From Adiantum capillus-veneris (taxonomy: Eukaryota > Streptophyta > Polypodiopsida > Polypodiales > Pteridaceae), in the NCBI GenBank assembly GCA_014529385.2, contig CM043943.1, positions 155,715,092 to 155,779,091 of the forward strand: a DNA stretch of 64,000 nt. The letters run 5' to 3'. Of the stretch, positions 23,643 through 34,842 are shown in pieces; the stretch's first letter is position 1, and every line of letters begins with the position of its first letter. The notes beneath the pieces are model-generated. The model was not told the DNA's origin, made no database searches, and worked only from the letters and a program-made list of their open reading frames with translations. Made by a program: the position numbers and the translations under genes.

Positions 23643-23969
23643 TGTTGAGATAGGCATGTCCTTCTTGCTCCAACTGTGGGAAACACCTCTACATGTGCAT
23701 ACTATTTGCTATTGGCATTTGTCCTATAAGTTGTAAGCTTCTAAGAAGGGCCACATGGAGAGTTATTAGCCAGATAGCCACTCGAGCTTTGTGCATAAAT
23801 AAAGCCCAACACTATGCTGTACATTACACTATGCTAAAAAGTATTTTTAGCCTTTTTTGTGTATTGAGTCCACCTTTACTAAAGTGTGTGTACTTCTCTC
23901 TCTAACTGTCTAAGCTATGGCTGCCTTCATCTTCAAGACACCTTGAGCCCATTGCTTCCAAACGCAACA
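23643..23969 (+). repeat. 5' LTR of the gag-only element
   Basis: 327 bp, TGTTGAGATAGG...CGCAACA, near-identical to the 3' copy. It contains GTGCATAAATAAAG around 23790, which could serve as promoter or poly(A) region. Confidence 0.95.
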
Positions 23970-23971
23970 AC

Positions 23972-23983
23972 TGGTATCAGAGC
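23972..23983 (+). other. primer-binding site of the gag-only element
   Basis: TGGTATCAGAGC, complementary to initiator tRNA-Met, 2 bp after the LTR end. Confidence 0.93.
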
Positions 23984-24914
23984 CAGTGCGCATCACAACA
24001 AGCTTAGAAATCCTATTAGCATCACAAAGAAGCCCAATTTGCTGATTTTCAAGTGCATTAATCACTGATCAGAAGGTGATAAAGAAGCCCAAATTATCCC
24101 ATTAATCGAAGAAAATCAAGAGCATGGCTTGAAGCTGCTTCGATTCGAGCTCGAGGATGTCTTTCCCTCACTAAGGCGCTCTCTTCTGCAACTTTGGATC
24201 ATGCAAAGCTGAAAATTTCAGCTTATCACCTCATTCGACGGCTTCGGCTTCGCTTCATAATCTCTTCCCGGCCTTGGAGATTCGCCGATCAACCCCTTCA
24301 GATGCAACCCGATCAACCCCTTCAGATGCAATTGGAGCTAAAAAACGACCCCTCTTGCAATACCTGATCACAGAATGGCTTCAAGATCAGCCCACGTCGC
24401 TTTGGACGACAACTGCTCATCTTAGCAACTCTCAGGTCTCGTTTTTGTGTACATAATGCCTTTTTCTGAATTATACTAGCCTTTTGAGCCTTTGATTGGC
24501 TAGTGGAGCTTCACACCAACATACTACACAACTCCAACAATTTGCAAAGCTCCCATTATAATATTTTTTGTTGATTAAAACCCGCAAGTTTATGCACACT
24601 CGCAGTGGCAGCCAAGCTTGACATCGACAACTCGCTCAACTTCATCACCAAGCTCGACATAGTCAATATTTTATGGTCAATTTGTATTCGTTCAAGCTTC
24701 TAAGCTAGTCAAACTTCAAAGCGTGATTTTCCAAGGCACAATCACACTTCCACACACGTAATTTAATCACCACTTGTGAAGAGGGTCTTCACGCACGTGA
24801 AGAGTGACTTCACAATTTCGGCTTTCGATCATTGTGTACAGGGCAAGACACTACCATAGAGAGTCTCTCTACTGGTAAGACCAAGTCCCTTTGTGTGTAT
24901 AACCATTTTGCACC

Positions 24915-25629
24915 ATGGGAGAAAAAGGGATCAAAAAATTTAATGGCAAAGGCTTCCACACCTGGAAAACCAAGCTGCGAGGATACCTTATGAAAAAGAA
25001 ACTATGGTCTGTTGTAAAGCCGAGAGTAAGCGAACCATCCACTTTTGTCGAAGGCATTCTCACTAGGGCCCAAATTGCACAAGAACAAGCAAAAAATGAA
25101 CAAGCACTTGGCATAATTATCACGTCACTCCACGATAATTATGTGCACTCCCATTGCAATCCAAGCATGGGATATTTTGGAACATAACTTTGGTGCTAAA
25201 CAAAAGCAAAGTAAGATTAGCTTAAAGAAAAATATTTACAAAATTATTATGCTTCAAGAAGAGGATGTTTCAAGCCTCGTAAACAGACTAATGAGCATCA
25301 CGCAACTCACTTACATTCAGTGCCAAGTCTTGGAAGAAGATCAAGTCGCTGTGCTCTTGAGTGCTCTACCTGAAAGTGTTGACAACATAGTCACAGTCTT
25401 AAAGCAAAAGGAACCCATAGCTTCTCTGCAATACGTTACAAGGGTGATCCATGAAGAAGAAAAGAAAAATAAGAAGAAATCTAAATCAATGGGAGGAGCT
25501 TATTTCACATCATCATCATCATCATCTAGGGCGTCATCATCATCACCTAGATTAAATAACAAGAAGTGTTATGAATGTGGCAAGCCTGGACACTTCTCCA
25601 AGGACCGACTACAAGAACAAATATTGTAG
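24915..25629 (+). pseudogene. copia-type gag of the gag-only element
   Basis: Starts at ATG 24915 (MGEKGIKKFNGKGFHTWK), the usual copia gag opening. A frameshift near 25160 moves the sense frame to 25141-25629. The second part has the helical UBN2-like region (QAWDILEHNFGAK, LVNRLMSITQL, LLSALPESVDNI), a Ser run encoded by CAT/TCA repeats, and a CCHC knuckle CYECGKPGHFSKD whose last Cys is missing. A second degenerate knuckle, YCSNCGIKGHPPSK, lies just beyond in another frame. The protein would package its own RNA into particles built by a helper. One frameshift and one early stop make it inactive. Confidence 0.85.
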
Positions 25630-25969
25630 CAATTGTGGCATCAAAGGTCATCCACCATCAAAGTTCCAAGGAAGCAACAAAAATAGAGTCAATCTTGCAG
25701 AAGAAAAGGACGAAGATGCAGCTCAATAGGAAGAGAATTGTCTCCATGTGTGTGCTGCCCCCAACTACTTTTGCGAGTATACTGATGTACTGTGAAATGG
25801 ATGCTCTTCCACCCTCCTTGTTTAAGGGGAGGACTTCTTAGTCCGTGTGACACCATGTAATGAGACCACTCAGTCTGTGTGACTACCTCGGTCTGTGTGA
25901 CCATTAGCCTATGTGGCTTTAGGTCTCGATTCAGCTTCATTCAGTATAGTCCATGCCTAAGGGGAGGAT

Positions 25970-26296
25970 TGTTGAGATAGGCATGTCCTTCTTGCTCCAA
26001 TTGTGGGAAACACCTCTACATGTGCATACTATTTGCTATTGGCGTTTGTCCTATAAGTTGTAAGATTCTAAGAAGGGCCATATGGAGAGTTATCAGCCGG
26101 ATAGCCACTCCGGATTTGTGCATAAATAAAGCCCAATACTATGCTGTACATTACACTATGCTAAAAAGTATTTCTAGCCTTTTTTGTGTATTGAGTCTAC
26201 CTTTACTAAAGTGTGTGTACTTCTCTCTCTAACTGTCTAAGCTATGGCTGCCTTCATCTTCAAGCCACCTTGAGCCCATTGCTTCCAAACCCAGCA
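25970..26296 (+). repeat. 3' LTR of the gag-only element
   Basis: 327 bp, begins after the purine tract AAGGGGAGGAT and ends CCCAGCA, followed by TSD CAAGG at 26297-26301. Confidence 0.95.
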
Positions 26297-26399
26297 CAAG
26301 GGATGAAATTATGTCTTTAAAGTTAGGGTCAGTAGCATGCTCACCTATCATAGAAGATAGATCATTGTGAGTTGCTATTGACACCGCATTGACTCTTGG

Positions 26400-26693
26400 T
26401 CATTGTGAAAGTGCATCGGCCACTTGATTGTGCTTACCAGCAATGTGAGTAATATGGAAATAAAATTGTGAAAGAAACTTTGCTCGCCTCATTTGTTTGT
26501 TGGAAAGCTTGGTTTGCGTCATGAAGTACTTGAGACTTTGGTGGTCCGTTTGCAAAATAAATGGAGTCCCCAATAGATAGTGCTTCCATGTTTCTAGGGC
26601 ATGTAGAACAACTAAAAGTTCTTTTTTGTATATGCCCAAGACCCGTTCATTGGTATTGAGCCTTCCACTCTCATATGCTATGGCATGCATCAT
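26400..26693 (-). pseudogene. RNase H, C-terminal two-thirds (G3)
   Basis: The minus strand reads AIAYESGRLN, GIYKKELLVVLHALETWKHY, TDHQSLKYF and AGKHNQVADALS, the Ty3 RNase H core. It starts abruptly at 26693, one or two residues after the point where the plus-strand RNase H fragment at 28864-29087 stops. The two pieces therefore look like one gene cut by an inversion. Confidence 0.85.
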
Positions 26694-27027
26694 GAAGCAA
26701 TTTGTTGCAAGCGATGCAAAGAACAAAGTACCCACCGAATGGAGGAGTTTGAAGGTGCTCTCCAACGAGTCTATCCACCAATATGTGGACAAGTTTTCAG
26801 ATTTACATCTCAAGGCTATTGTCTTTCAAAAGATAGACTTTGCCGAGAAAAAGCAACAATTTTGTGCAGGATTACCTGAAGAAATGGCCAAGTATGTCAA
26901 CTCCCAACGGTCTAGTTCTAACACCAAAGTAATCCACCACACTATGGTTGCTTTGCACGCATCAATTTCCAACAAGGAATTAAAAGGAATGCCAAGCCCA
27001 TGGAAAACAAAGATCGAAATGATATGA
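26694..27027 (+). pseudogene. gag fragment (G3, inverted)
   Basis: The frame reads VPTEWRSLKVLSNESIHQYV, FSDLHLKAIVF and FCAGLPEEMAKYV, typical of the end of a chromovirus gag capsid domain. A zinc-knuckle-like segment follows in other frames (FCKDHRCFKCGEQGHGYHSC region near 27150-27210). The N-terminus is missing at the inversion breakpoint. Confidence 0.75.
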
Positions 27028-27219
27028 AGGGGAAAAACAATGCCCAAAACTCTTCCCAAGGCAATTCCAACAACAACAACAATCGGTCCAAGGAGAAGGG
27101 AGTTTACAAAGGTAAAAACAAACTCTCTCCTGAAGAGATATAACCTTTTTGTAAGGACCACAGATGCTTTAAGTGTGGGGAGCAAGGACATGGCTATCAT
27201 TCTTGCCCCAAAAGAAATG

Positions 27220-27864
27220 CCCGCAATGATTGAAGCTCCAAAAGAGGATTCTCATTGCAATGAATCACCTCTCTCCTATGCTTGGGGAAAGGTAAGGGAT
27301 CATGATGCCTTCATCTTGTTTTACCCTAGATCTACTCACAACTTAATATCAACGGAGTTGGATACCAAGTTAGGCATTCAAGCTTATGAGATGGGAGATG
27401 TTGTTGTAGCCGATGGAGCCTTCAAGGGGCAAGAAGCCGCAGTTACTCGCTTGATTGGGAAATTGAGGCTTCATGTCCAAGGCTATGTTGACAAAGAAGA
27501 TTTCTTCATCTCTCCTCTCAAGCATGAAGATGTCATCTTAGGGGCACCATGGTTTGACCGTATGATTTTTAATGTAAAGTTCCCTGAAAAAAGCTTGTAT
27601 TGCAAGTACAAGGAAAAGAACATGTACATAGGTGCTAATGAGCTTGGTTGTACCATCCCCCTTCTTAATTATGTTGCTTTTGACAAATCAATGAAAAGCT
27701 TAGTTTTTGCGTACATGATTTTTGTCAAACAATCCATAAAAGGTCCTAATGTTTTATCGAATGAAGATGGTAGGAATCAAGAAGAGTTAGACTTGTCTAA
27801 TTTTCTAAATGGATTCCAAGATGTTTTTATTGATGATATCCTTATTGGCTTACCTCCAAAATGA
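27220..27864 (+). pseudogene. aspartic protease (G3, inverted)
   Basis: The long frame 27040-27864 contains ILFYPRSTHNLIS. The family reads D-S/T/P-G-S/A-T/S-H-N-F-I-S here, so the catalytic Asp has become Tyr and the Gly has become Arg. Downstream, FFISPLKHEDVILGAPWF is the expected protease end. The enzyme would be dead. The frame then runs into the linker before RT. Confidence 0.8.
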
Positions 27865-28100
27865 GCCTGGTCGTACCATACCCCCCTTGTAAACTCTCTT
27901 GCTTTTGACAAATCAATGAAAAGCTCAGTTTTTGCGTACATGATTTTTGTCAAACTTAATCCATAAAAGGTCCTGATGTTTTATTAAATGAACATGGTAG
28001 GAATAAATAAGAGTTAGACTTGTCTAATTTTCTAAATGGATTCCAAGATATTTTTATTGATGATATCCCTATGGACTTACCACCAAAATGATGGGATGAT
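27640..28100 (+). repeat. tandem duplication with 225-bp period in the protease-RT linker
   Basis: GCTTTTGACAAATCAATGAA occurs at 27676 and again at 27901, and the following 180 bp match with scattered changes up to TTACC(T/A)CCAAAATGA. G4 has one copy. Confidence 0.85.
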
Positions 28101-28139
28101 GATGATCAAATTGAGCTCCTACCAGGAAGCTCACTACCT

Positions 28140-28740
28140 AATAAGCCTCCTTATTGAGTTTTCCAAGCTCAACAAGAGGAGATCATGAGGCAAGTACAAG
28201 AATTGGTAGACAAAGGGATGGTGAGGCCTAGCTCCTCTCCCTTTTGTTATCCAGTCCTTTTAGTGCAAAAGAAAGATGGTACATACCGCATGCGTGTGGA
28301 CTATTGAGTGCTAAAAAATATCACTATCAAAAAAAAATTTCTCATACCGCGGGTAGAAGATTTGTTTGATAAGCTACAAGGTTCAACCTACTTCAGTAGG
28401 ATTGACCTTAAAAGTGGCTATCATCAAATAAGGATAGTGAATGAAGATATCCTAAAGACCGCGTTCGCTACAACATTTGGTCTTTATCAATATCTTGTCA
28501 TGCCTTTTGGTTTGACAAATGCTCCAGCCATGTTCAATTGTTTAATGGAGAAAATATTTAGACCCTACCACAAGTTTACTAGAGTGTTCTTTGATGATAT
28601 CATCATCTACTCCAAGTCCTTGGAGGAACACAAGCAACATCTCCAGGTGATTTCTCATGCTTTGAGGGAGAACAAGATTTCTATTTTATCAATCAAAAGA
28701 AGAGTGAATTTTTCCTTCAAGAGATTCAATACTTAGGTCA
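28140..28740 (+). pseudogene. reverse transcriptase (G3, inverted)
   Basis: Blocks in order: EEIMRQVQELVDKGMVRPSS, LLVQKKDGTYRMRVDY, FSRIDLKSGYHQIR, LVMPFGLTNAPAMF and the catalytic FFDDII. A TGA replaces the codon after VDY (about 28303), and a frameshift follows the FFDDII block near 28680. The catalytic aspartates remain. It is collinear with the G4 RT. Confidence 0.9.
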
Positions 28741-28863
28741 TATTATCTCTTAGGATGGTATCCGTATGGATCCATCTAAGTTAGAGGTAATAAAGGAATG
28801 ACCTAATCCAAGAAAAAATCTACATGAGCTATGAAGCTTTATTGGTATGTGTCCATACTATAG

Positions 28864-29115
28864 ATGCTGCATAGCAAAATTCTCTCAATAGGAGGACCAT
28901 TACATGACTTAACAAAGAAGAACGTTAAGTACTCATGGACTGCTAAAGAGAAAAATGCTTTTGACAAGCTCAAAGAGAAGCTTACCTCCCAGCAAGTCCT
29001 TATGCTTCCGGATTTCTCAATACCATTTGAGCTCCAATGTGATGCTTGTGGTGATTGCCTTGGAGAATTATTGCTTCAAGAAGAAAGTTGGAGTTATCAT
29101 CATAGAGGAGTATGA
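28864..29115 (+). pseudogene. RNase H, N-terminal part (G3, inverted)
   Basis: The frame reads GGPLHDLTKKNVKYSW, the connection region, then LPDFSIPFELQCDACGDCLG, the first RNase H strand with its catalytic Asp. Homology stops after LLLQE, at the inversion breakpoint. Confidence 0.8.
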
Positions 29116-29269
29116 GGGGAGACTCAAGGAGCAGCTAGGCTGCAAGGAAAATCATTTTCACCTTTAGAGGATAGCACTCCTACAAACACTTGGCTTCCAA
29201 AAAATTAATGCAATCATACCATATAAAATGTTGCCTTATGTACCTCAAGTAATATAAAATGTAATATTT

Positions 29270-29272
29270 TCT
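29270..29272. other. target-site duplication TCT of the CACTA element (left)
   Basis: TCT precedes the CACTA terminus, and TCT also follows the other end at 45975-45977. A 3-bp TSD is the rule for CACTA elements. Confidence 0.85.
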
Positions 29273-29580
29273 CACTACAAGACGTCGCAAAAATATCAAC
29301 GCGCATATTGACGGGTTTTAAAAATAAAAAGCGTTGGTATTTACATCGGCATTGTATCGCTAGTATGAAAGTTGGTATTTTGTTTATCAAAATATGCAAT
29401 GATATATGCGTTGGTATACACGTTTAAATAAATGGTGAAAAGGAAATAATATTTTGACGTTGGTTTTTGCGTGCATACCAACATGTATTTTGACGGCTAA
29501 GTTCCGATACTAATTTTGAGTTATAATTTAATGCGTATTTTGATACATATACCAACACCAAAACCTAAAAAAAAGAATTT
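29273..29580 (+). repeat. left TIR and subterminal repeats of the CACTA element
   Basis: CACTACAAGA is followed by a cluster of GCGTTGGTAT, AGTTGGTAT, GACGTTGG and ATACCAAC motifs in both orientations. In characterised CACTA elements such subterminal repeats bind the second protein (TNPA type). Confidence 0.75.
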
Positions 29581-30069
29581 GGGTAGAGAGAACTTGTGAA
29601 GTCCCCACCCCAATACCATATCGATTTGGCAATAGGAGGGTACCTGATAGGTTCCTAATCGCTTGAAAACATAGTCAAGAAGGAAAGCATAAACATGACA
29701 AGTTTCCAAAAGAATAACCATAATTTCGACTCTCAAACCACAAGAACAACAACATGAATATTTTCTAACCATAACTAAAACATGATTTGAAAAATCGTAA
29801 CTATAACAATATGAACATTTTCAAGAAATAATTGTACCATGATTTGAAAACTGTAACCATAACGACAAGAAGATTCTCAAACCATAAATGTAACTTGATT
29901 CAATAATTGCTACTATATTCACAACATAATTGGCAAAACCATAACCATAACCATAATTGTGAACATTGTGAACGAAATGCAAAACCATAAACATAAATGT
30001 GAAATTGTACATGTATACAATGAATATAGTCATCAAGATGACCATAACTACCAAAAAAGCATATATGGA
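29581..30069. other. CACTA interior without recognised gene
   Basis: AT-rich, with a run of AACCATAAC units near 29930-30000 on the plus strand. No gene motif seen. Confidence 0.4.
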
Positions 30070-31167
30070 GGATGTCACCCTCATGGTAATGCCTCCCAAT
30101 TGACGGCCTCTCCCTCCTCCTATAGTTGGGTCAAAAGAGCCACAAGCACATACTTATACCCATACTTCTCCTCTCGGTGTGTTGGAGGGCGCTTCACGGT
30201 AACTTCGTGCAAAATAAACAATTAACCATAAGATAAATATTCCAGAAACATATACATATCCAATAATTTAAAGCATATGTATAATACTTACAACCTCATA
30301 TTGAAGAGTGTCATAGTCCCCACTCTCGAGATGTGACGCTCCAGTAAACTCCAAATCTCTAGCTGCATCTCTCTGCTGTTAAAATATCTAAGGATTGTCA
30401 TGTGTCTCTTGTGCAATTCTCGCCCACTCCTCTGCATGATGCATCTAACCATGCCGGCTTTGTACTATTGGCCTTGTACCTATCTCTCACCTCCAATCTC
30501 AACAGTGTGACATTGTGGAAATTGCCACTCTCAAGATCCAGTCATTTGAGACTGGATCGTACCCCTCTATCGGTATGTCCTCTATGTGAATGGCCTCAAC
30601 GATGTAATTCTTTCTCTCATCATCCTGATCATCCCAAATATCAATCACAGAGTGGTCAAATTGAACTGTACAGAGACTGCCAAATCCTATGTCGCATGGC
30701 CTTTTTGACCCTATCCATGACAAGAGCCCCATCCTTGGTCTTTTACACCTTGCTAGGATCATGCTCATGTGATCCCCAAGGTGTACGTGGTGTGCCAATT
30801 GGTGAACTATCTACTAAAGAGAGTGGTGGACACTCTCTTGGTGGACGCTCTCGTGTGATAGAACCACTATCACAACAATCACCACCTCAAGAATGATGCC
30901 TATCTCATCTCAAAGAAGAACAATCCATTGATGTAACTGGCACAATCGAATGAGATGTAGGGTTGGCCGGTGTAGGGGCACACTCATCCTAGGCAAAGAG
31001 CCGGTTGTACTAGGTCTAGAGGGACTACATCCCCAAAGGTTTTGTGCATGAGCAACCTTCTTTGATGTGAACTGTGAAAAAAAGAAACCCATCTGCTCCG
31101 GTGACATGCCAGCCGAAGTGACTAGAAAACTAAATCTAGGAGAGTATGTATCTTCATCATCATCCAT
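30070..31167 (-). pseudogene. second CACTA gene, exon-like blocks (TNPA-like?)
   Basis: A minus-strand ATG at 31167 opens an acidic N-terminus (MDDDEDTYSPRFSFLVTSAG, SPEQMGFFFSQF). Further exon-like blocks follow at 30798-30499, at about 30430-30300 (EEWARIAQETHDNP and RDAARDLEFTGASHLESGDY before a GTAAGT), and at about 30225-30090 (KRPPTHREEKYGYKYVLVAL). Stops lie between and within blocks. Its position 3' of the transposase fits the second CACTA gene, whose product in other plants binds subterminal repeats. The family is inferred from position, not from a recognised domain. Confidence 0.45.
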
Positions 31168-31548
31168 GGCTACAAATACACAAATAACACATATACAATA
31201 CGTTAGTCATACATATGCATAAAAGAACAACTTAAGCAATAAAAATATTAAAAAAATGAAGGTGCAACATAACTCATTATATCTATCCACTAAAAAATTC
31301 CACTAGTAGTAACTTTGAACTACTTAACACTAAAGATGAAAATATCAAACTTTCTAAAGCTAATCTTCAAGATGTCTTGGATGTAGCCAAAGTATTCAAG
31401 CTAGCTAGTCTCTGTGTTCTCATCCCTAGTACTACTCCAATTTTCTTGGATGAAGCTTGTCCTAACCCACTGTTGAAGGGGCCCTTTCATTCGTCTATCC
31501 GTTGTACTCTAAACTGTCTCCCACGTGACCACAAATATCCGTATTCTT

Positions 31549-31797
31549 TGTTGGAATTAGGGTTGCAAAGAAACGCACACAGCTTGGAGAAGACGAAGGA
31601 CGCTCAAGGCACACAATAGAGAGTGTGTTACTTAGTGTGCAATAGAAAGACAGATAGTGTGCAATAGAAAGATAGATAGCCCTAGAGTGATGGAAGTATA
31701 TACAATGCACGGGGGAAAAAACCTCCTAAAGAGGGAAAAAATGCCCCGGCAGTCCTAGTGTGTTCACACACATCACTACCACATGTATATGGTAACA
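31549..31797 (-). repeat. 3' LTR of copia A
   Basis: 249 bp. It differs from the other LTR mainly by a 22-bp tandem duplication of the GTGTGCAATAGAAAGA unit. The minus-strand purine tract lies at about 31799-31808. Confidence 0.92.
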
Positions 31798-31872
31798 AAT
31801 CCCCCCTGGAGTGATGCGGTGAACGTGAGCTGGCACATGAGTAAAGGGAAGTGCCATGCCCTGACGACATGA

Positions 31873-32925
31873 TCAGTCCACAAAGGGGAGTAAGCCCAAA
31901 GCTTTGCAGAAAGCTTCAAGCTTCTCACGAGACAATGCCTTTTTGAAAAGATCTGCAAGGTTGTCCTGTGTTGGCACATAACCCAAGATTATCTCTACTG
32001 CTGAGAGCCTCTCCCACACATAGTGGTAATGCACCTCAATATTCTTTGTGCGAGCATGAAAGACTGGGTTCCTCGCAAATGCCAATGCGCTCTGACTGTT
32101 AGTGTAGATAGTGTTGGCAGTGTCCTCTCCAACACCCAAATCAGCCATAAGGCGTCTGAGCCACACACACTCAACCATAGTTGTGAAGACTACCCTGTAC
32201 TCAGCCTCACAACTCGAAGTGGCCACACTAGGTTGCTTCTTGCTCAACCATGATATACATGAACTGCCAAGCATGAAACAAAAACCACTTGTGGACACTC
32301 GCATGTCAAAACAACCAACCCAATCTGAGTCCAAAAAAGAATGTAAGTCTGGCGGCAATGATCCCCCCTTGGGATAAAACAAGCCAAGATGTAAAGTGCC
32401 ACTAAGGTAGCGGAAAATCCTCTTGACAGCCTGCCAATGCTTAGACCCTGAGCTATGCATAAATCTGCTGACCTGTGAGACTGCAAATTGAATATCCGGC
32501 CTCATGTTGCATACATAAATGAGGCAGCCAACAGTAGTTTGGTAAAGAGTGACATCAGCATCATGTAGACTCAACTTCAAACCTGTTTCCATGGGAATGG
32601 CAATAGGTTTGCAATCCTCAAGTCCAAACTTACATAGCAATGTCTCTATGTAACTTTTCTGCCCAAATAATGATGCAACAGCCCCAAATCTTTCATCTTG
32701 AAAGTAGCATTCAAATCAGCCTTAAATTCAGCAATATGTCTCTCATTTGGTCCAGTGATCAGCAAATCATCAACATAAAGAACCACAATGAGAAATACAT
32801 CATCCTCACGCTTTACATATAATGTGCTTTCTGTTGGACTGTTACGAAAGCCTCATCTAACCAAATGAGTCTCAGCTTTCTCATACCAAGCACGAGGAGA
32901 TTGCTTCAACCCATACAAAGCCTTC
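31873..32925 (-). pseudogene. RT C-terminal part and RNase H of copia A
   Basis: In broken frames 32925-32640 reads KALYGLKQSPRAWYEK and the catalytic YVDDLLITG, with a TGA near 32858 and a deletion after HHYLG. The intact 32640-31873 frame (255 aa) reads LCKFGLEDCKPI, then VGCLIY, DSDWVGC, STSGFCF, SWLSKKQPSVATSSCEAEYR and ARTKNIEVHYHYV, the standard copia RNase H sequence, ending near the polypurine tract. The acidic residues of RNase H are present. Confidence 0.9.
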
Positions 32926-33780
32926 TTACATCTGCACACTTTGTTCTTTTATGACAAAACCGCGAGGCTGCGTTACATAAACTTCCTCAAATATGTCACC
33001 ATTCAAGAAAGCAGGAACAATGTCTGATTGATGTACATCCCAACCAAAATGAGCTGCCAATGCACATAGAAAACGCACAGTAGTCATACGACAAGTGGGA
33101 GAAAAATTTTCTTCATAATCTATGCCTTTTTGCTGTGCATAACCCTTTGCAACAAGTCGAGCCTTATGGAGATCGATCTCACCATTTGGCTTGCGTTTCA
33201 ACTTGTAAACCCACTTCATACCAATGGCCTTTTTGCCAGGAGGAAAATCACAAAAAGTCCATCTGTCATTTTCTATAAGTGCATCATATTCTGATTGCAT
33301 GGTAGCCATCCAATTTTCTGAATTCTGTGCTTCATCAGAAGACAGAGGCTCCTCAACATCATGTAAGCTAGACACAGCCAAAGCATAACAATCTGATGCA
33401 TAAGATGCATGGCGAGAGCCTGAACGAGTACGACTAGACAAAGGTGCATCCAATTTACTGTCACGCAAAGTGTGCACCAGCCATTTTGACATACCTCTAG
33501 CCTGCTCATTTTCATCCCTTTCCTCATCAAGTACATCATGTACATCTGCATCAGTAATAGGATGATCTAAAACATTTTCAGAAACCCCCATAGGATGTAC
33601 ATTTGCCTCATTGGAACTTACATTCGTGTTTCCAACACTGAAAAGAGGCAACAATGTGTCATAAATGTCCTGTGAGCTTACATTACTGTCTCTAGTACAT
33701 GACAGCAAGGGCTGAACAGAATCTTCCACAAACACTACATCCCGAGAAACCATAATACGTTTTGTTTGCGGATGATACAA
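32926..33780 (-). pseudogene. integrase C-terminal region and RT N-terminal part of copia A
   Basis: This 284-residue frame starts with YHPQTKRIMVSRDVVF, the copia integrase C-terminal signature. An acidic variable linker follows, then WMATMQSEYDALIENDRW and KWVYKLKRKPNGEIDLHKAR, the start of RT, and AFLNGDIFEEVYVTQP. It ends where the next frame takes over. Confidence 0.9.
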
Positions 33781-34842
33781 CCTGTAACCTTTGCACTATA
33801 ACAAAAAAAAATACATTTGACAGCCTTATCATCCAATTTTCTGCGCTGCACTTGTGGCACCAAAGCATATGCCAAACATCCAAAAACACGCATGTGCTCA
33901 ATAGAAGGCTTTCTATCATGCCATGCTTCATATGGAGTAATAGACTGCAAAGCTTTTGTAGGACACCTATTAAGTACATAAGTGGCACACATGATGGCCT
34001 CAAGCCAAAAATAATGCGGCAAAGCTTGACTTTTGACCATACATCGTGCCATTTCCGTCAGTGACCTGGTTTTCCTCTCAGCAACACCATTTTGTTGAGG
34101 TTTATAAGGCACTGTACATTGGTGTTTTATCCCACGACTAGCCAGAAATGCATTAAAATCATGAGACATATATCCCCCCCCTCGATCGGAACAGAGGGTG
34201 CCCATAGTACATTTTGAGACATTTTCAGCCATAGCCAGAAATTGTTTGAAGCACATAAAAACTTCGGACTTTGCTTTAAGCGGAAATCCCATGCATGCTT
34301 GGAGTAATCATCAATGAAAGTCACGAAGTACAGGTAATTGCCCAAGGATGGATTTTGCATGGGCCCACAAACATCACTATGCACAAGCTGCAACCTGCAT
34401 GTGGCCTGAACTGAACCATCCTTTGGAAATTTAGAACGCTGCATCTTACCCAAAATACAGCCTTCACAAACATGTTTGATAGGTGCTTCAAGAGGCGGCA
34501 AAGAAGCAACCATATCAGATTTCTGCAAACGCAATAAACTGGCAAAATTCAGATGACCAAAACGTGCATGCCAAAGTTTTGCATCTGAAATAGATGTTGA
34601 ATTTGCAACAACATTTGCAAAATTTTGTCCACACTTGTCATACAAAGTGAGCTTATACAGCCCACGGCACAAAAGCCCAGATGCAACAATTTCATCTCCA
34701 AAAGTGAGATCATGAACTGTACATCTGTCATCCACAAATTTGACTACAAGTCCAAGTCTAGCAAGTGCGGATACAGACAAGAGATTCTTCTTGATCCTAG
34801 GTACATAAAGTGCATCAACAAGTGTGAAGGAACTGCCATTAG
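33735..34842 (-). pseudogene. GAG-pre-integrase and integrase core of copia A
   Basis: The 34780-34127 frame has LWHARFGHLNFASLL and HVCEGCILGKMQ (the HHCC zinc-binding part), then LVHSDVCGPM with the first catalytic Asp and YFVTFIDDYSKH. A frameshift near 34270 leads into 34292-33735, which reads LCSDRGGGY (second Asp) and QQNGVAERKTRSL (catalytic Glu). All three DDE residues are visible but not in one frame. Confidence 0.9.
34838..34842. other. target-site duplication ATTAG of copia B (left copy)
   Basis: ATTAG precedes the copia B LTR, and the identical ATTAG follows the other LTR at 40056-40060. Confidence 0.95.

Larger units (their letters stand above)
23643..26296 (+). mobile_element. 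complete gag-only copia-type LTR element (TR-GAG-like), 2,654 bp
   Basis: Two 327-bp LTRs (TGTTGAGA...AACA and ...AGCA) flank a tRNA-Met primer site, a gag gene and a polypurine tract. The 5-bp TSD CAAGG borders the unit. There is no protease, integrase, RT or RNase H, and the interior is too short to hold them, so the element is non-autonomous and needed pol proteins from a related copia element. It interrupts the integrase-RNase H region of G3. It matches the known type of gag-only terminal-repeat retrotransposons in plants. Confidence 0.93.
26694..29088 (+). mobile_element. inverted segment of G3: gag, protease, RT and RNase H start
   Basis: This block reads plus while the rest of G3 reads minus. 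Its right end breaks in RNase H at TTGCTTCAAGAA (29076-29087), and the left-hand minus copy resumes at GCATGCCATAGC, almost exactly the next bases in G4. One inversion with one breakpoint in gag and one in RNase H explains both. Two unrelated insertions would not be expected to be complementary at the break. Confidence 0.7.

Noticed and set aside
29821-30099. 92-codon hydrophobic frame on the minus strand
   Set aside because: It arises from degenerate AACCATAAC repeats in the CACTA interior. The apparent transmembrane character is a composition effect.
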